A DNA stretch of 64,000 bases from Sphingomonas montanisoli (GTDB taxonomy: Bacteria; Pseudomonadota; Alphaproteobacteria; Sphingomonadales; Sphingomonadaceae), in assembly GCF_008274695.1 (NCBI RefSeq), contig NZ_VTOU01000003.1, positions 620,001 to 684,000 of the forward strand. Direction: 5' to 3'. Below, piece after piece: positions 37,079 through 48,769 of this stretch. The position numbers were made by a program, and so were the translations under genes. Under the pieces are notes generated by a model, which ran no database searches, was not told the DNA's origin, and saw nothing but the letters and a program-made list of their open reading frames with translations. The first letter of the stretch is position 1. Each line of letters starts with the position of its first letter.

Positions 37079-37780
37079 CTATAGCAGGAAAACATCGCCC
37101 GCGCGTATGATCTGCACGCTTCCGTCCGCGCCGCGCAGGCGGAGCGCGCCGTCGGCGTCGAGCCCATCGTAAAGGCCGTCGATCGCATTATCGCCCTCGC
37201 GCACCGACAGGGCCGTGCCGATCGGATGCGCGCGCGCCTGCCAGCGCGCGAGGATGGGCGCGAGCCCTTCGCCGCGCCAGCGACCGAGCCAGCGGGCGAA
37301 CGTGTCGGCAAGGTCGACGATGACGTCGGCGGGCGCAGGCGGTGCCGCGCCTTCCGCCGCGACGCTGGTCACGATGCGATCGGGCAGGTCGGGATGATGG
37401 GCGAGATTGACGCCGATCCCGACGACCACGGCATCGCCGGCCGCCTCAAGCAATATGCCTGAAATCTTCGCCCCGCCGACAAGCAGGTCGTTAGGCCATT
37501 TGATGGTCAGCCGATCGGCGGGCAGCCAGAGCTGAAGCAACTCGTCGAGCGCGACCGCGGCGAGCATCGCCAGCGTCTGCGGCGGCGGATCGCCAGGGCG
37601 GCGGCGGACGATCGTGCTGGTGTAGAGATTGCCCGGCGGCGAGACCCAGGCCCGGCCGTGCCGCCCCCGGCCCCCGGTCTGGACATCGGCGCGCAGCCAA
37701 AGGCCTTCGGGGGCGCCATCGCGGGCGAGCGCCGCGATGTCGTCGTTGGTCGAGCCGGTCGTGGCGACGTGCCGGATCAG
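37079..37780 (-). CDS. birA: Biotin--[acetyl-CoA-carboxylase] ligase (short form), apparent CTG start
   Basis: 233 residues if translation begins at the CTG at 37780. The biotin-binding motif GRGRHGR is at residues 37-43 and STND at 10-13; KWPNDLLV and GIGVNLA follow. These essential motifs lie upstream of the first in-frame ATG (37567), so that ATG cannot be the real start. In frame there is no ATG, GTG or TTG between it and well inside nuoN, whereas CTG overlaps the nuoN stop as CTGA. There is no N-terminal DNA-binding domain, so it is a ligase without repressor function. It biotinylates carboxylases such as the one at 60016-61998. Confidence 0.85.
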   Translation of the reverse strand: MIRHVATTGSTNDDIAALARDGAPEGLWLRADVQTGGRGRHGRAWVSPPGNLYTSTIVRRRPGDPPPQTLAMLAAVALDELLQLWLPADRLTIKWPNDLLVGGAKISGILLEAAGDAVVVGIGVNLAHHPDLPDRIVTSVAAEGAAPPAPADVIVDLADTFARWLGRWRGEGLAPILARWQARAHPIGTALSVREGDNAIDGLYDGLDADGALRLRGADGSVQIIRAGDVFLL

Positions 37781-39216
37781 AACAGGGATCGAGCAGCCGC
37801 CATGCTGGCTACGCCCAGCGCCGGAATCGCAAGATAGCCCAGCGGTGAGACGAACAAGGCCGACAGCGCGATCAGACCGCCTTCGAGCTTGCTGTCCGAC
37901 GGCGCGTAATCGGCGGCCGGCTCATCGAAGTAGATCGTCTTGACGATTTTCAGATAATAGAAGGCGCCGATCACCGAGGTCGCGATGCCGATCATCGCCA
38001 GCGGCCAGAAGCCCGCCTTCACCAGCGCATCGAACACCAGGAATTTGGGCCAGAAGCCGAAGAGTGGCGGGATGCCGGCAAGACTGAACATGAAGATCGC
38101 GAAGGCGGCGGCAAGTGCCGGGCGCGAGCGCGACAGACCCGAAAGGCTGGCGATCGTTTCGACCGGCTGACCATCGGCATCGCGCATCTGGAGGACGCAC
38201 AGGAAGCTGCCGATCGTCATCGCGACATAGACCGCCATATAGGTGAGCGTGCCTGCCACACCTTCGGGCGTGCCGGCAGCGAGACCGAAAAGCGCGAAGC
38301 CGACATTGTTGATCGACGAATAGGCCAGCAGCCGCTTGATATTGCTCTGCCCGATCGCAGCGACACCGCCGAGGATCGTCGAGGCGAGCGCCGAGAAGAT
38401 CACGATCTGGCGCCACGCGTCGGTGCCCGAGCCCATCGCGTCGATGGCGACGCGCATGAGCAGCGCCATGCCAGCGACCTTGGGGGCCGAGGCGAAGAAG
38501 GCCGTCACCGGGGTCGGCGCGCCTTCATAGACGTCCGGGGTCCACATGTGGAACGGCACCGCCGAAATCTTGAAGGCCAGGCCGGCGAAGACGAACACCA
38601 TTCCGAACATCTCGCCCGTCGAGATGCCGGTGCCCAGCGAGTCCGCGATGCCGGCGAACAGGGTCGTGCCCGTGAAACCGTAGAGCAGCGAGATGCCGTA
38701 GAGCAGGATGCCCGACGCAAGCGCGCCCAGGACGAAATATTTCAGGCCGGCTTCGGCCGCGCGCGTGTCGCGGCGCATGAAGCTGGCCAGCACATAGGCG
38801 GAGAGCGACTGGAGTTCGAGGCCGACATAGAGCGTCAGCAGATCGCTGGCCGACACCATCATGCCCATGCCGACGGCCGAAAGCAGGATCAGGATCGGAT
38901 ATTCGGCGCGCAGTTGCCCGGTGCGCGCGAAAAAGCCAGGCGCGATCAGGATCGACGCGGCAGCGGCGATGTAGATCAGAACCTTGGCGAAGCTGGAGAA
39001 GCTGTCGGCGATATAGAGGCCGTCAAAGCCCGGACCGCCATTGCCGGCGGGGCCGGTGAGCGAGAAACCGGCGGCAGCAAGCAACGCGACCGCCCCCCAG
39101 CCGATCGCGCGGGTCAGCCCGTCGCCGCCAAAGGCTGCGACCATCAGGAGCGCGAGCGCACCGAGCGACAGGATCAGTTCGGGCAGGGTAAGCGCGAGGG
39201 AGGCGGTGATCGGCAT
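37777..39216 (-). CDS. nuoN: NADH-quinone oxidoreductase subunit N
   Basis: 479 residues, about 14 membrane helices, antiporter-like proton-pumping subunit of complex I. The start at 39216 shares a base with the nuoM stop (TGATG). Its proton-antiporter signature spans FKISAVPFHMWTPDVYEGAPTP region. Its stop overlaps the birA CTG start. Last structural nuo gene of the operon. Confidence 0.95.
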   Translation of the reverse strand: MPITASLALTLPELILSLGALALLMVAAFGGDGLTRAIGWGAVALLAAAGFSLTGPAGNGGPGFDGLYIADSFSSFAKVLIYIAAAASILIAPGFFARTGQLRAEYPILILLSAVGMGMMVSASDLLTLYVGLELQSLSAYVLASFMRRDTRAAEAGLKYFVLGALASGILLYGISLLYGFTGTTLFAGIADSLGTGISTGEMFGMVFVFAGLAFKISAVPFHMWTPDVYEGAPTPVTAFFASAPKVAGMALLMRVAIDAMGSGTDAWRQIVIFSALASTILGGVAAIGQSNIKRLLAYSSINNVGFALFGLAAGTPEGVAGTLTYMAVYVAMTIGSFLCVLQMRDADGQPVETIASLSGLSRSRPALAAAFAIFMFSLAGIPPLFGFWPKFLVFDALVKAGFWPLAMIGIATSVIGAFYYLKIVKTIYFDEPAADYAPSDSKLEGGLIALSALFVSPLGYLAIPALGVASMAAARSLF

Positions 39217-40739
39217 CAGTGGTGCGCCTCCGCGTGCGCGGCAGCATGAGGAACAGGACCGACGACGACCTTCGCGTCGCTTTCGGGCGCCGTGGGCGCG
39301 ATCCGGGCGAGAACCGCCCCGATATCGGCGCGCATCGGCGCAATGAAGCTTTCGGGATAAACACCCATCCACATCACGCCGGCCGCGATCGGGAGAAGCA
39401 GCGCGAGCTCACGCTTCGACAGATCGGGCATCGCCGCGACGTCTTCCTTCGTCAGCGGGCCATAGACCACGCCGCGATAGAGGACGAGCATATAGGCGGC
39501 GCCCAGGATGATGCCGGTGGTCGCGACGAAAGCGACCCAGCTGTTCGCTTCGTAGGCACCGACCAGCGCGAGGAACTCGCCCACGAAATTGCTCGTGCCC
39601 GGCAGGCCGACCGATGCCATCGTGAACAACAGGAAGAACAGGGCATATTTCGGCATGTTCGTCGCGAGGCCGCCATAACGGGCGATCTCACGCGTGTGCA
39701 GGCGATCGTAGATGATGCCGACGCACAGGAAGAGCGCGCCCGACACGAGGCCGTGGCCCAGCATCACGAGCATCGCGCCTTCGAGACCCTGACGATTGAA
39801 CGAGAACAGGCCGATCGTGACGAAGGCCATGTGCGCGACCGACGAATAAGCGATCAGCTTCTTCATGTCCTCCTGCACCAGCGCGATCAGCGAGGTGACG
39901 ACCACCGCGACCATGCTCAGCCCCATGACGAGCCAGAACAGCTCGGCGCTCGCGATCGGGAACATCGGCAGCGAGAAGCGCAGGAAGCCGTAACCGCCCA
40001 TCTTGAGCAGCACGCCCGCCAGGATCACCGAACCCGCGGTCGGCGCCTGAACGTGTGCGTCGGGCAGCCAGGTGTGAACCGGCCACATCGGCATCTTGAC
40101 CGCGAAGCTCGCGAAGAAGGCCAGGAACAGCCAGGTCTGCGCATCGGCCGGGAAATCGGTCTGCATCAGCACCGGGATGCTGGTGGTGCCGGCGAAGTTC
40201 ACCATCCACAGCATCGCGATCAGCATCAGCACCGATCCGAGCAGGGTGTAGAGGAAGAACTTGTAGCTGGCGTAGATGCGATCCGCGCCGCCCCAGATGC
40301 CGATGATCAGGTACATCGGGATCAGGCCGGCTTCGAACATGATGTAGAACAGGTAGAGATCCTGTGCCGCGAACACGCCGATCATCAGCGTTTCCATCAG
40401 CAGGAACGCCGCCATATATTCGGGCACGCGCTTCGTGATCGCTTCCCAGCTGGCGCCGATGCAGATCGGCATCAGGAAAACCGAGAGGACGATCAGCAGC
40501 AAGGCGATGCCGTCGATGCCCAGCGCCCAGGCGAAGCGCCCGAACAGATCGGCATGTTCGACGAACTGCCACTGCGGCCCGCCAATCTCGTAATTGGTCC
40601 ACAGCACCACGCCGAGCGCCAGATCGACGAGCGTCGCGATCAAGGCGATCCAGCGCGCGGCGCTGGCACCGGCGAAGAGGCAGGCGACCGCGGCCAGTGC
40701 CGGGATCGCGATCATCAGGGTAAGGATCGGAAAGCCCAT
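39216..40739 (-). CDS. nuoM: NADH-quinone oxidoreductase subunit M
   Basis: 507 residues, antiporter-like membrane subunit of complex I. Conserved segments include [18 protein letters not shown] (with the essential helix-5 glutamate), [20 protein letters not shown] and [17 protein letters not shown]. The C-terminal tail is His/Ala-rich ([13 protein letters not shown]). Start 39739-type alternatives were rejected because homology begins at [13 protein letters not shown] at 40739, four bases after nuoL. Confidence 0.96.
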   Translation of the reverse strand: MGFPILTLMIAIPALAAVACLFAGASAARWIALIATLVDLALGVVLWTNYEIGGPQWQFVEHADLFGRFAWALGIDGIALLLIVLSVFLMPICIGASWEAITKRVPEYMAAFLLMETLMIGVFAAQDLYLFYIMFEAGLIPMYLIIGIWGGADRIYASYKFFLYTLLGSVLMLIAMLWMVNFAGTTSIPVLMQTDFPADAQTWLFLAFFASFAVKMPMWPVHTWLPDAHVQAPTAGSVILAGVLLKMGGYGFLRFSLPMFPIASAELFWLVMGLSMVAVVVTSLIALVQEDMKKLIAYSSVAHMAFVTIGLFSFNRQGLEGAMLVMLGHGLVSGALFLCVGIIYDRLHTREIARYGGLATNMPKYALFFLLFTMASVGLPGTSNFVGEFLALVGAYEANSWVAFVATTGIILGAAYMLVLYRGVVYGPLTKEDVAAMPDLSKRELALLLPIAAGVMWMGVYPESFIAPMRADIGAVLARIAPTAPESDAKVVVGPVPHAAAHAEAHH

Positions 40740-40743
40740 CACG

Positions 40744-42813
40744 TCAGCCCACCATCGCCCAGGTCGCGGCGGCGGCAAGGCCGAGCAACATCACCAGCGC
40801 ATAAGTATAGAGATATCCCGACTGTGCAGCGCGTGCCGCGGTGCCTGCGCGCACCACCAACGCGGCGACGCCGTTCGGCCCGAAGCGGTCGATCGTTCCC
40901 TGATCGCCCTTCTTCCAGAAGAAGCGGCCGAGCCAGAGGGCGGGGACGACGAAGATATAATGGTACAGCTCGTCGAAATACCATTTGTGCAGCAGGAAGT
41001 CGTACAGCACCGAGAATTGATCGGTGAAGCGGCGCGGGATCGTCGTGTCGAGCAGGTAGGCCCAGATTGCGACCAGCAGCCCGGTGATCATCACCGCCGT
41101 CGCCGACCATTTCACCCACCACGGCACTTCGTGCATCGCATGCATCAGATGCTCGTTGAACGCGATGCTGCCGGCCCAGAAGGCGCCGCCATGCTCGGCT
41201 TCGAGGAACCACGGTGCGAAGAACCAGCCCGCGAAGATCGCGCCGATTGACAGCACGACCAGCGGGATCAGCATCGGGGCCGGGCTCTCGTGCGGATGAT
41301 AGCCGAGATCGCCTTCGACCGGATGAGCATGGCCGTGGCCATGGCCGTGATCGTCCGCATGCGCGTCATGTGCGTGATGGTCATCATGCGCATGATCATC
41401 ATGGCCATGGGCGTCACGCACCGCGTGCTGGATATGCTCCGAACCCGCCCAGCGCGGCTTGCCGAAGAAGGTGAGGAAGATCAGGCGCCACGAATAGAAG
41501 CTGGTCAGCAGCGCCGCGAACACCGCGACCGCATAGGCGATGCCGCCCGCACTCGACGAGCTGGCGAACGCCGCTTCGATGATCGCATCCTTCGAATGGA
41601 AGCCCGCGAAACCGGCCACGCCGACGATGCCGACTCCGGTGATCGCCAGCGTACCCGCCATCATCGCCCAGAAGGTGAGCGGGATGTGCTTCCGCAGGCC
41701 ACCGTAGAAACGCATATCCTGTTCATGGTGCATCGCGTGGATCACCGAACCGGCGCCCAGGAACAGCAGCGCCTTGAAGAAGGCGTGGGTGAACAGGTGG
41801 AACATCGCCGCGCCATAAGCGCCGACGCCGCACGCCATGAACATGTAGCCGAGCTGCGAACAGGTCGAATAGGCGATGACGCGCTTGATGTCGGTCTGCG
41901 TGGTGCCGACGGTCGCCGCGAAGAAGGCGGTGGCCGCCCCCACATAGGTGATAACCGTCAGCGCGTGCTGCGACACTTCGAACATCGGCGACAGGCGGCA
42001 CAGCATGAACACACCCGCCGTCACCATCGTCGCGGCATGGATCAGCGCCGACACCGGGGTCGGGCCTTCCATCGCGTCGGGGAGCCAGGTGTGAAGGCCG
42101 AGCTGCGCCGACTTGCCCATCGCGCCGACAAACAGCAGCAGGCAGAGCAAGGTCATCAGATCAACACGGTAACCGAGGAAACCGATGGTCGCATTGGCAT
42201 AGCCGGGTGCGGCCGCCAGGATTTCGGGGATCGAGACCGTGCCGAACACCAGGAAGGTGCCGAAGATGCCGAGCGAGAAGCCGAAGTCGCCGACGCGGTT
42301 GACCACGAACGCCTTGATCGCCGCCGCGCTGGCCGACGGCTTCTGATACCAGAAGCCGATGAGAAGGTAGGAAGCGAGACCGACGCCTTCCCAACCGAAG
42401 AACATCTGGACCAGGCTGTCCGACGTCACGAGCATCAGCATCGCGAAGGTGAAGAGCGACAGATAGGCGAAGAAGCGCGGCTGGCTGTCGTCTTCCGACA
42501 TATAGCCCCAGCTGTAGAGGTGGACGAGGCTGGATACGCTCGTCACCACCACCAGCATCACCGCCGTCAGCGTGTCGACGCGCAACGCCCAATCGACGTT
42601 CAGGTCGCCCGAACGGATGAAGGCCAGCACCGGTTCGACATGCGCATGCATGTTGCCGGTCAGGAAGCCGATGAAGATCGGCCAGCTCATCGCGCACGAA
42701 GCGAACAGCGCGCCGGTCGTCACCACTTTCGCGGGGACGTTGCCGATCATGCGGTTGCCAAGGCCCGCGACGATCGCCGCCAGAAGCGGCAGGAAGACGA
42801 TTGCTACGATCAC
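40744..42813 (-). CDS. nuoL: NADH-quinone oxidoreductase subunit L with a histidine-rich loop
   Basis: 689 residues, the largest antiporter-like subunit, with the long lateral helix at the C-terminus. Core motifs include [19 protein letters not shown] and [21 protein letters not shown]. Around residues 470-520 (about 41270-41420) a loop is dominated by His and Asp ([19 protein letters not shown] and [10 protein letters not shown]), far richer than needed for the fold. This loop may bind divalent metal. Seven bases separate it from nuoK. Confidence 0.95.
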   Translation of the reverse strand: MIVAIVFLPLLAAIVAGLGNRMIGNVPAKVVTTGALFASCAMSWPIFIGFLTGNMHAHVEPVLAFIRSGDLNVDWALRVDTLTAVMLVVVTSVSSLVHLYSWGYMSEDDSQPRFFAYLSLFTFAMLMLVTSDSLVQMFFGWEGVGLASYLLIGFWYQKPSASAAAIKAFVVNRVGDFGFSLGIFGTFLVFGTVSIPEILAAAPGYANATIGFLGYRVDLMTLLCLLLFVGAMGKSAQLGLHTWLPDAMEGPTPVSALIHAATMVTAGVFMLCRLSPMFEVSQHALTVITYVGAATAFFAATVGTTQTDIKRVIAYSTCSQLGYMFMACGVGAYGAAMFHLFTHAFFKALLFLGAGSVIHAMHHEQDMRFYGGLRKHIPLTFWAMMAGTLAITGVGIVGVAGFAGFHSKDAIIEAAFASSSSAGGIAYAVAVFAALLTSFYSWRLIFLTFFGKPRWAGSEHIQHAVRDAHGHDDHAHDDHHAHDAHADDHGHGHGHAHPVEGDLGYHPHESPAPMLIPLVVLSIGAIFAGWFFAPWFLEAEHGGAFWAGSIAFNEHLMHAMHEVPWWVKWSATAVMITGLLVAIWAYLLDTTIPRRFTDQFSVLYDFLLHKWYFDELYHYIFVVPALWLGRFFWKKGDQGTIDRFGPNGVAALVVRAGTAARAAQSGYLYTYALVMLLGLAAAATWAMVG

Positions 42814-42820
42814 CGAACGA

Positions 42821-43126
42821 TCACCCCTTCATCCGGTTGATATCGTCGACCGCGATGGTGCCACGGCCACGGAAATAGATGACGAGGATGGCAAGGCCGA
42901 TCGCGGCCTCACCAGCGGCCACCGTCAGCACGAACATCGCGAACACCTGCCCCACCAGATCGCCGAGGAAGGCAGAAAAGGCGACGAGGTTGATGTTCAC
43001 GCTGAGCAGGATCAGCTCGATCGCCATCAGGATGATGATCACGTTCTTCCTGTTCAGGAAGATGCCGAACACCCCCATCACGAACAGGATGGCCGAGACG
43101 ACCAGATAATGCTGGAGGCCGATCAC
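42821..43126 (-). CDS. nuoK: NADH-quinone oxidoreductase subunit K
   Basis: 101 residues, three membrane helices. The two conserved membrane glutamates appear in [15 protein letters not shown] and [14 protein letters not shown]. Part of the proton-transfer chain of complex I. Overlaps nuoJ by four bases (ATGA). Confidence 0.96.
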   Translation of the reverse strand: MIGLQHYLVVSAILFVMGVFGIFLNRKNVIIILMAIELILLSVNINLVAFSAFLGDLVGQVFAMFVLTVAAGEAAIGLAILVIYFRGRGTIAVDDINRMKG

Positions 43127-43734
43127 AGCTCCACTCCCTTACCGATCGTCGGCTTGACGTTGCGGATCGCATCTTCAGGGCGACGCTGGTTCTGCGCCGC
43201 GATGTTCTGCGTCTTCACGCCGCCGCGCACGCGGTGGGTGAGGACGATCGCACCGATCAGCGCGACGAGCAGGACGAGGCCCGCGCCTTCGAAGATGAAG
43301 AGGTAGCGCGTATAGATGAGCGTCCCGAGTGCCTCGATATTGGGCACTTCGGCGGGCGTCGGCGCGGCCTTGGCAGCGATATCCACACCGCCGGCCGTCC
43401 AAGCGCCTACCGCGAACACCATTTCGGCGAGCAGCAGGATCACCAGCAGCACGCCGAACGGCAGATATTGGGCGAAGCCCGCGCGCAGCTCCGCGAAGTC
43501 GATATCGAGCATCATGACCACGAACAGGAACAGCACCGCGACCGCGCCGACATAGACGATGACGAGCAGCATCGCGATGAACTCGGCGCCGACCAGAATC
43601 ATCAGACCCGCCGCGTTGAAGAAGGCGAGGATGAGCCACAGCACGGAGTGCACAGGGTTGCGCGCCAGGATGGTGAGCGTACCCGACGCGATCACCATGG
43701 CGGCGAACAGATAGAAGGCGATGACTGTGATCAC
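43123..43734 (-). CDS. nuoJ: NADH-quinone oxidoreductase subunit J
   Basis: 203 residues, five membrane helices; the pi-bulge helix region [18 protein letters not shown] is recognisable. Membrane-arm subunit near the quinone channel. It lies 36 bases after nuoI and overlaps nuoK. Confidence 0.95.
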   Translation of the reverse strand: MITVIAFYLFAAMVIASGTLTILARNPVHSVLWLILAFFNAAGLMILVGAEFIAMLLVIVYVGAVAVLFLFVVMMLDIDFAELRAGFAQYLPFGVLLVILLLAEMVFAVGAWTAGGVDIAAKAAPTPAEVPNIEALGTLIYTRYLFIFEGAGLVLLVALIGAIVLTHRVRGGVKTQNIAAQNQRRPEDAIRNVKPTIGKGVEL

Positions 43735-43770
43735 GGCTGCTTATGGCCCTTCTTGGTCACGGCGTGCGGC

Positions 43771-44259
43771 TTAACGATAGGGTGCATCGGCGGCAAGGTT
43801 CTGGGCGATCGCGCTTTCCCAGCGGTCGCCGTTCGCCAGCAGCTTCGACTTGTCGTAAATCAGTTCCTCGCGCGTCTCGGTCGCGAACTCGAAATTCGGG
43901 CCTTCGACGATCGCGTCGACCGGGCACGCTTCCTGGCAGAAGCCGCAATAGATGCACTTGGTCATGTCGATGTCGTAGCGCGTCGTGCGGCGGCTGCCGT
44001 CGTCGCGCGGCTCGGCCTCGATCGTGATCGCCTGCGCGGGGCACACGGCCTCGCACAGCTTGCACGCGATGCAGCGTTCCTCGCCGTTCGGATAGCGACG
44101 CAGCGCATGTTCGCCACGGAAGCGCGGCGACAGCGGATTCTTTTCGAACGGGTAGTTGATCGTCGCCTTGGGCTTGAAGAAATACTTCAAGGTCAGCCAG
44201 TGCGCCTTCACGAACTCCCAGAGCGTGAACGATTTGACGATGTAGCCGAGGCTCATCAC
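43771..44259 (-). CDS. nuoI: NADH-quinone oxidoreductase subunit I (2x[4Fe-4S] ferredoxin)
   Basis: 162 residues. Two ferredoxin cysteine motifs are visible, [12 protein letters not shown] and [12 protein letters not shown], binding clusters N6a and N6b. The N-terminus [18 protein letters not shown] docks on the membrane arm. It overlaps the nuoH stop by four bases. Confidence 0.97.
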   Translation of the reverse strand: MMSLGYIVKSFTLWEFVKAHWLTLKYFFKPKATINYPFEKNPLSPRFRGEHALRRYPNGEERCIACKLCEAVCPAQAITIEAEPRDDGSRRTTRYDIDMTKCIYCGFCQEACPVDAIVEGPNFEFATETREELIYDKSKLLANGDRWESAIAQNLAADAPYR

Positions 44260-45299
44260 GAATACCTTGTCAGCATGAGGTAACCCGAGACCAGGAACAC
44301 CCAGAACAGCGACAGCGGCAGGAAGATCTTCCAGCCCAGCCGCATCAGCTGGTCATAGCGATAACGCGGCACGGTGGCCTTCACCCAGCTGAACACGAAA
44401 AAGAAGAACATCAGCTTCGCGAAGAACCAGACGATGCCCGGGATCATATAGAGCGGCGCCCAATCGACCGGGGGCAGCCAGCCGCCCCAGAACAGGATCG
44501 CGTTGAGCCCGCACATCAGGATGACGTTGGCATATTCGCCGAGCCAGTAGAGCGCGAAGGCCATCGACGAATATTCGGTCTGATAACCGGCCACGAGTTC
44601 CGATTCCGCTTCGGTGAGATCGAACGGCGCGCGCGCGGTTTCCGCCATTGCCGAAATCAGGAACACCACCGCCATCGGGAACAGCAGCGGATTGAACCCG
44701 AAGCCGTTGACGAATTCGAACACATGCGCGCGCTGCGCCTCGACGATCGCCGACATATTGAAGCTGCCGGCCCACAGGACGACCGAGATCAGCACGAAGC
44801 CGATCGACACTTCGTAGGATACCATCTGCGCGGCCGCGCGGAGCGCCGAGTAGAAGGGATATTTGGAGTTCGACGCCCAGCCCGCGATGATCACGCCATA
44901 GACGCCGATCGACGATGCAGCGAGGATGTAGAGCAGGCCTACATTGATGTCGGCAAGCACAACGCCCGGCGCGAACGGGATCACCGCCCAGACGACCAGC
45001 GCGATCGTGAAGGTGATGATCGGCGCGAGCAGGAACAGCCCCTTGTTCGCGGCCGACGGGATGATGGTTTCCTGTAGGAACACCTTCGCACCGTCGGCGA
45101 AGCTCTGCAGCAGGCCGAAGGGACCGACGACGTTCGGGCCGCGGCGCAGCGCCATCGCCGCCCAGATCTTGCGATCGGCATAGATGATCATCGCGACCGC
45201 GAGCATCAGCGGCAGCGCGATCACCAGGCAGCCGATGACCATCGAGACGAACCACGCCCATTCGAAGGGCAGGCCGAAGCTTTCGAAGAACGCGGTCAT
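44256..45299 (-). CDS. nuoH: NADH-quinone oxidoreductase subunit H
   Basis: 347 residues, eight membrane helices, forms the quinone-access chamber. Typical segments are [24 protein letters not shown] and [25 protein letters not shown]-region (quoted in part). The start at 45299 overlaps the nuoG stop (ATGA); an upstream extension of the frame overlaps nuoG without homology. Confidence 0.96.
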   Translation of the reverse strand: MTAFFESFGLPFEWAWFVSMVIGCLVIALPLMLAVAMIIYADRKIWAAMALRRGPNVVGPFGLLQSFADGAKVFLQETIIPSAANKGLFLLAPIITFTIALVVWAVIPFAPGVVLADINVGLLYILAASSIGVYGVIIAGWASNSKYPFYSALRAAAQMVSYEVSIGFVLISVVLWAGSFNMSAIVEAQRAHVFEFVNGFGFNPLLFPMAVVFLISAMAETARAPFDLTEAESELVAGYQTEYSSMAFALYWLGEYANVILMCGLNAILFWGGWLPPVDWAPLYMIPGIVWFFAKLMFFFFVFSWVKATVPRYRYDQLMRLGWKIFLPLSLFWVFLVSGYLMLTRYS

Positions 45300-47296
45300 T
45301 CGGCGGCCTCCGCGAAGCTGACCCCGTGGAGCAATTCGGCCGAGCAACGCTGCATCGTGTCGCTGGCGCGCGCGATCGGGTTGGTCAGGTAGAAATCCTT
45401 GATCGGATAGCCCACCGGACCCGAGGCCGACGCGGAGAGCGACGGCGCCGACCAGCCATAATCGGCCAGCCCTTCGACGCCCAGAGCGGGCACTTCGGCG
45501 GCCATCGCGCTACGCAGCGCATCGAGCGTATCGAACGGCAGCGTCGCGCCCAGCGCGTCGCTGAGCGCACGCAGGATCGCCCAGTCCTCACGTGCATCAC
45601 CCGGTGCGAACACAGCTTTCTCGCTGCGCTGGACCCGGCCTTCGGTGTTCACATAGGTGCCGGCCTTCTCGGTATAGGCCGCACCCGGCAGCACGACGTC
45701 GGCCGCGGCCGCGCCATTGTCGCCATGATGGCCGATATAGACCTTAAGACCCGCGAATTTCGACGCATCGACATCGTCCGCGCCGAGCAGGAAGACCAGC
45801 TTCGGATTGGCCGCGACGATATCGGCGATCCCGCCCTTCTGCGCAAAACCGAGCATCAGCCCGCCCATGCGCGCGGCGGCGAGGTGGACGACGTTGTAGC
45901 CGTTCCAGCCGTCCTTGATCAGCCCGAGCGAGCCGACCAGCGCCAGCGTCGCGCCCTGCGCGCCCGCCTTGAGCGCGCCGCCGCCGACGATCATCGCCGG
46001 ACGCTGCGCATTGGCGAAGGCGTCGGTCACGTCCTTGGGCAGATTGCCGAGCAGGCCGAGATCATTGCCGAGGAAGGTCGCCTTGTAGGTGAGGTTCACT
46101 TCATCGCCGATCGCGAACACCTTCGCGCCACGCTTCACCGCCTTGCGGATGCGCGTGTTGATCAGCGGGGCTTCCCAGCGCAGATTCGTGCCGACGAGCA
46201 GGATCACGTCGGCCGTCTCGATGCCCGCAATGGTCGAGTTGAAATTGACCGCGCCGAGGCTCGACACGTCATAATCCATGCCGGTCTGGCGGCCTTCGAG
46301 CAGGGTCGAGCCCAGCTTCGCGAGCAACCCCTTGGCGGCATACATCGTCTCGGCATCGAGCTGGTCGCCCGCAATCGCTGCAACCGAGGAACCCGCGTTC
46401 ACCGCCGCAATCGCCTGGAACGCTTCGCCCCAGGTGACGGGGACCAGCTTGCCGTCCTTGCGCAGATAGGGCTTGTCGAGGCGCCGGCGGGCGAGGCCGT
46501 CGACGGCGTGGCGCGTCTTGTCCGACGCCCATTCCTCGTTCACGTCCTCGTTGATGCGCGGCAGGATGCGCAACACCTGGCGGCCGCGCGCGTCGATGCG
46601 GATGTTGGTGCCGACCGCGTCCATCACGTCGATGCCGGGGGTCTTGCCCAGCTCCCACGGGCGCGCTTCGAACGCATAGGGCTTCGACGTCAGCGCGCCG
46701 ACCGGGCACAGATCGACGACATTGCCCGAAAGCTCGCTGGTCACCGCCTGTTCGAGATAGGAGGTGATCTGCATGTTCTCGCCGCGATAGATCGCGCCGA
46801 TCTCCTCCACGCCCGACACTTCCTCGGCGAAGCGGACGCAGCGCGTGCACTGGATGCAGCGCGTCATCGTCGTCTTGACGATGGGGCCCATATATTTGTC
46901 GGTGACGGCGCGCTTGTTCTCATGGAAGCGCGACTGACCCTTGCCATAGGCGACCGACTGATCCTGCAGATCGCACTCACCGCCCTGATCGCAGATCGGG
47001 CAATCGAGCGGATGGTTGATCAGCAGGAATTCCATCACGCCTTCGCGCGCCTTCTTCACCATCGGCGACGCGGTGAACACTTCCTGCTTGTCGGCAGCCG
47101 GCAGCGCGCACGAAGCCTGCGGCTTGGGCGGCCCCGGCTTCACTTCGACCAGGCACATACGGCAATTGCCGGCGATCGACAGCCGCTCATGGTAGCAGAA
47201 GCGCGGGATTTCCTTGCCCGCGGCCTCGCACGCCTGCAGCACGGTGGCGCCTGCGGGAACTTCGACTTCGACGCCGTCAACGGTCAGCTTTGGCAT
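45296..47296 (-). CDS. nuoG: NADH-quinone oxidoreductase subunit G
   Basis: 666 residues. N-terminal [2Fe-2S] domain ([15 protein letters not shown] and CRMCLVEV), a His/Cys [4Fe-4S] site and [14 protein letters not shown], the [12 protein letters not shown] cluster segment, and a C-terminal molybdopterin-oxidoreductase-like domain without a functional cofactor. It relays electrons from NuoF to NuoI. Six bases follow nuoF. Confidence 0.96.
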   Translation of the reverse strand: MPKLTVDGVEVEVPAGATVLQACEAAGKEIPRFCYHERLSIAGNCRMCLVEVKPGPPKPQASCALPAADKQEVFTASPMVKKAREGVMEFLLINHPLDCPICDQGGECDLQDQSVAYGKGQSRFHENKRAVTDKYMGPIVKTTMTRCIQCTRCVRFAEEVSGVEEIGAIYRGENMQITSYLEQAVTSELSGNVVDLCPVGALTSKPYAFEARPWELGKTPGIDVMDAVGTNIRIDARGRQVLRILPRINEDVNEEWASDKTRHAVDGLARRRLDKPYLRKDGKLVPVTWGEAFQAIAAVNAGSSVAAIAGDQLDAETMYAAKGLLAKLGSTLLEGRQTGMDYDVSSLGAVNFNSTIAGIETADVILLVGTNLRWEAPLINTRIRKAVKRGAKVFAIGDEVNLTYKATFLGNDLGLLGNLPKDVTDAFANAQRPAMIVGGGALKAGAQGATLALVGSLGLIKDGWNGYNVVHLAAARMGGLMLGFAQKGGIADIVAANPKLVFLLGADDVDASKFAGLKVYIGHHGDNGAAAADVVLPGAAYTEKAGTYVNTEGRVQRSEKAVFAPGDAREDWAILRALSDALGATLPFDTLDALRSAMAAEVPALGVEGLADYGWSAPSLSASASGPVGYPIKDFYLTNPIARASDTMQRCSAELLHGVSFAEAAE

Positions 47297-47302
47297 ATCT
47301 GG

Positions 47303-48595
47303 TTACTCCGCCGCGACCGCGAGGTCGCCGCTGCGCTCATTGATCCGACGCTCGATCTCCGGACGGAAATGGCGGATCAGACCCTGGATCGGCCAGGCGG
47401 CGGCGTCGCCCAGCGCGCAGATGGTGTGGCCTTCGACCTGCTTGGTGACGTCGTGGAGCATGTCGATCTCACCGATCGAGGCTTCGCCGGTACGCAGCCG
47501 CTCCATCACGCGCCACATCCAGCCGGTGCCTTCGCGGCACGGCGTGCACTGGCCGCAGCTCTCATGCTTGTAGAAATAGCTGAGGCGGCTGATTGCGCGG
47601 ACGATGTCGGTCGACTTGTCCATGACGATGACGGCGGCGGTGCCGAGGCCCGAACCGAGTGCCTTGAGGCCATCGAAGTCCATCGGCGCATCCATGATCT
47701 GCGCCGCCGGCACCAGCGGTACCGACGAACCGCCCGGGATCACGGCGAGCAGATTGTCCCACCCGCCGCGAATGCCGCCGCAATGCGTCTCGATCAGTTC
47801 GCGGAAGGAGATGCCCATCTCCTCCTCGACCACGCACGGCTTGTTCACATGGCCGCTGATCTGGAAGAGCTTGGTGCCCTTGTTGCCCTCACGCCCGATC
47901 GACGAGAACCACGCCGCACCGCGGCGCAGGATCGTCGGCGCTACCGCGATCGATTCGACGTTGTTGACGGTGGTGGGGCAGCCCCACAGGCCCGCGCCCG
48001 CCGGGAAAGGCGGCTTGAGGCGCGGCTGGCCCTTTTTGCCCTCCAGGCTTTCGATCTGTGCGGTTTCCTCGCCGCAGATGTAAGCGCCCGCGCCGCGATG
48101 GACGAACACGTCGAAGTCATAGCCAGACCCGGCGGCATTCTTGCCGAGCAGGCCGGCGGCGTAAGCCTCTTCGACGGCGGCGAAGAGCACCTTCGCCTCG
48201 TAGATGAACTCGCCACGAATATAGATGTAGGCCGCCCGCGCGCGCATCGCGAAGCCGGCGATCAGCGCGCCTTCGATCAGCTTGTGCGGATCGTGGCGGA
48301 TGATCTCGCGATCCTTGCACGAACCAGGTTCGGATTCGTCGGCGTTGATCAGCAGGAAGCTGGGCTTACCCGGCTTCGGTTCCTTGGGCATGAAGCTCCA
48401 CTTCATGCCGGTCGGGAAACCCGCGCCGCCGCGGCCGCGCAGGCCCGACGCCTTGATATCCTCGATGATCTGATCCTGGCCGCGGGCCATCAGATCCTTG
48501 GTATTGTCCCAATCACCGCGCTTGCGCGCCGACTCAAGGTTCCAGGGCTGGAACCCATAGACGTTGGTGAAGATACGATCCTTGTCAGCGAGCAT
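47303..48595 (-). CDS. nuoF: NADH-quinone oxidoreductase subunit F (FMN/NADH site)
   Basis: 430 residues. The NADH/FMN pocket has [16 protein letters not shown], and the N3 [4Fe-4S] cluster has [16 protein letters not shown]. It oxidises NADH and passes electrons via FMN. The ATG at 48595 begins the conserved [15 protein letters not shown] 50-codon gene ends 21 bases upstream. Confidence 0.97.
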   Translation of the reverse strand: MLADKDRIFTNVYGFQPWNLESARKRGDWDNTKDLMARGQDQIIEDIKASGLRGRGGAGFPTGMKWSFMPKEPKPGKPSFLLINADESEPGSCKDREIIRHDPHKLIEGALIAGFAMRARAAYIYIRGEFIYEAKVLFAAVEEAYAAGLLGKNAAGSGYDFDVFVHRGAGAYICGEETAQIESLEGKKGQPRLKPPFPAGAGLWGCPTTVNNVESIAVAPTILRRGAAWFSSIGREGNKGTKLFQISGHVNKPCVVEEEMGISFRELIETHCGGIRGGWDNLLAVIPGGSSVPLVPAAQIMDAPMDFDGLKALGSGLGTAAVIVMDKSTDIVRAISRLSYFYKHESCGQCTPCREGTGWMWRVMERLRTGEASIGEIDMLHDVTKQVEGHTICALGDAAAWPIQGLIRHFRPEIERRINERSGDLAVAAE

Positions 48596-48616
48596 GCCGG
48601 CGATCCACAGAAACGG

Positions 48617-48769
48617 TCATCGTGCCGCCTTCCCGAAAAAACGGTCGGCGATGAAATAGAAGGCGACGCCGATCGCGATCGCGATGACGATCCCGAGAAG
48701 CTTGAAAGCAAGCTTCAGCAGGATGATCGCGACGACGATCGTGACGATGATCGAGAGAAGCGCGCTCAT
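48617..48769 (-). CDS. 50-residue membrane protein in the nuo operon (unnamed)
   Basis: ATG at 48769 overlaps the nuoE stop (ATGA) and a TGA ends the frame 21 bases before nuoF. The product is MSALLSIIVTIVVAIILLKL at its start, continuing as one or two hydrophobic helices and ending DRFFGKAAR. Both overlap style and Lys/Arg-rich tail suggest a genuine small inner-membrane protein with a cytoplasmic C-terminus. I do not recognise a family. Nuo operons of other Alphaproteobacteria also contain small extra reading frames, so an assembly or accessory role for complex I is a reasonable inference. Confidence 0.7.
   Translation of the reverse strand: MSALLSIIVTIVVAIILLKLAFKLLGIVIAIAIGVAFYFIADRFFGKAAR

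Noticed and set aside
34541-37084. 847-codon plus-strand open frame antisense to rnj and coaX
   Set aside because: Fully opposite to two confidently identified genes, with no recognisable domain or ribosome site.
41290-42840. Plus-strand open frame of over 500 codons antisense to nuoL
   Set aside because: Glu/Arg/His-rich shadow of the high-GC nuoL gene.
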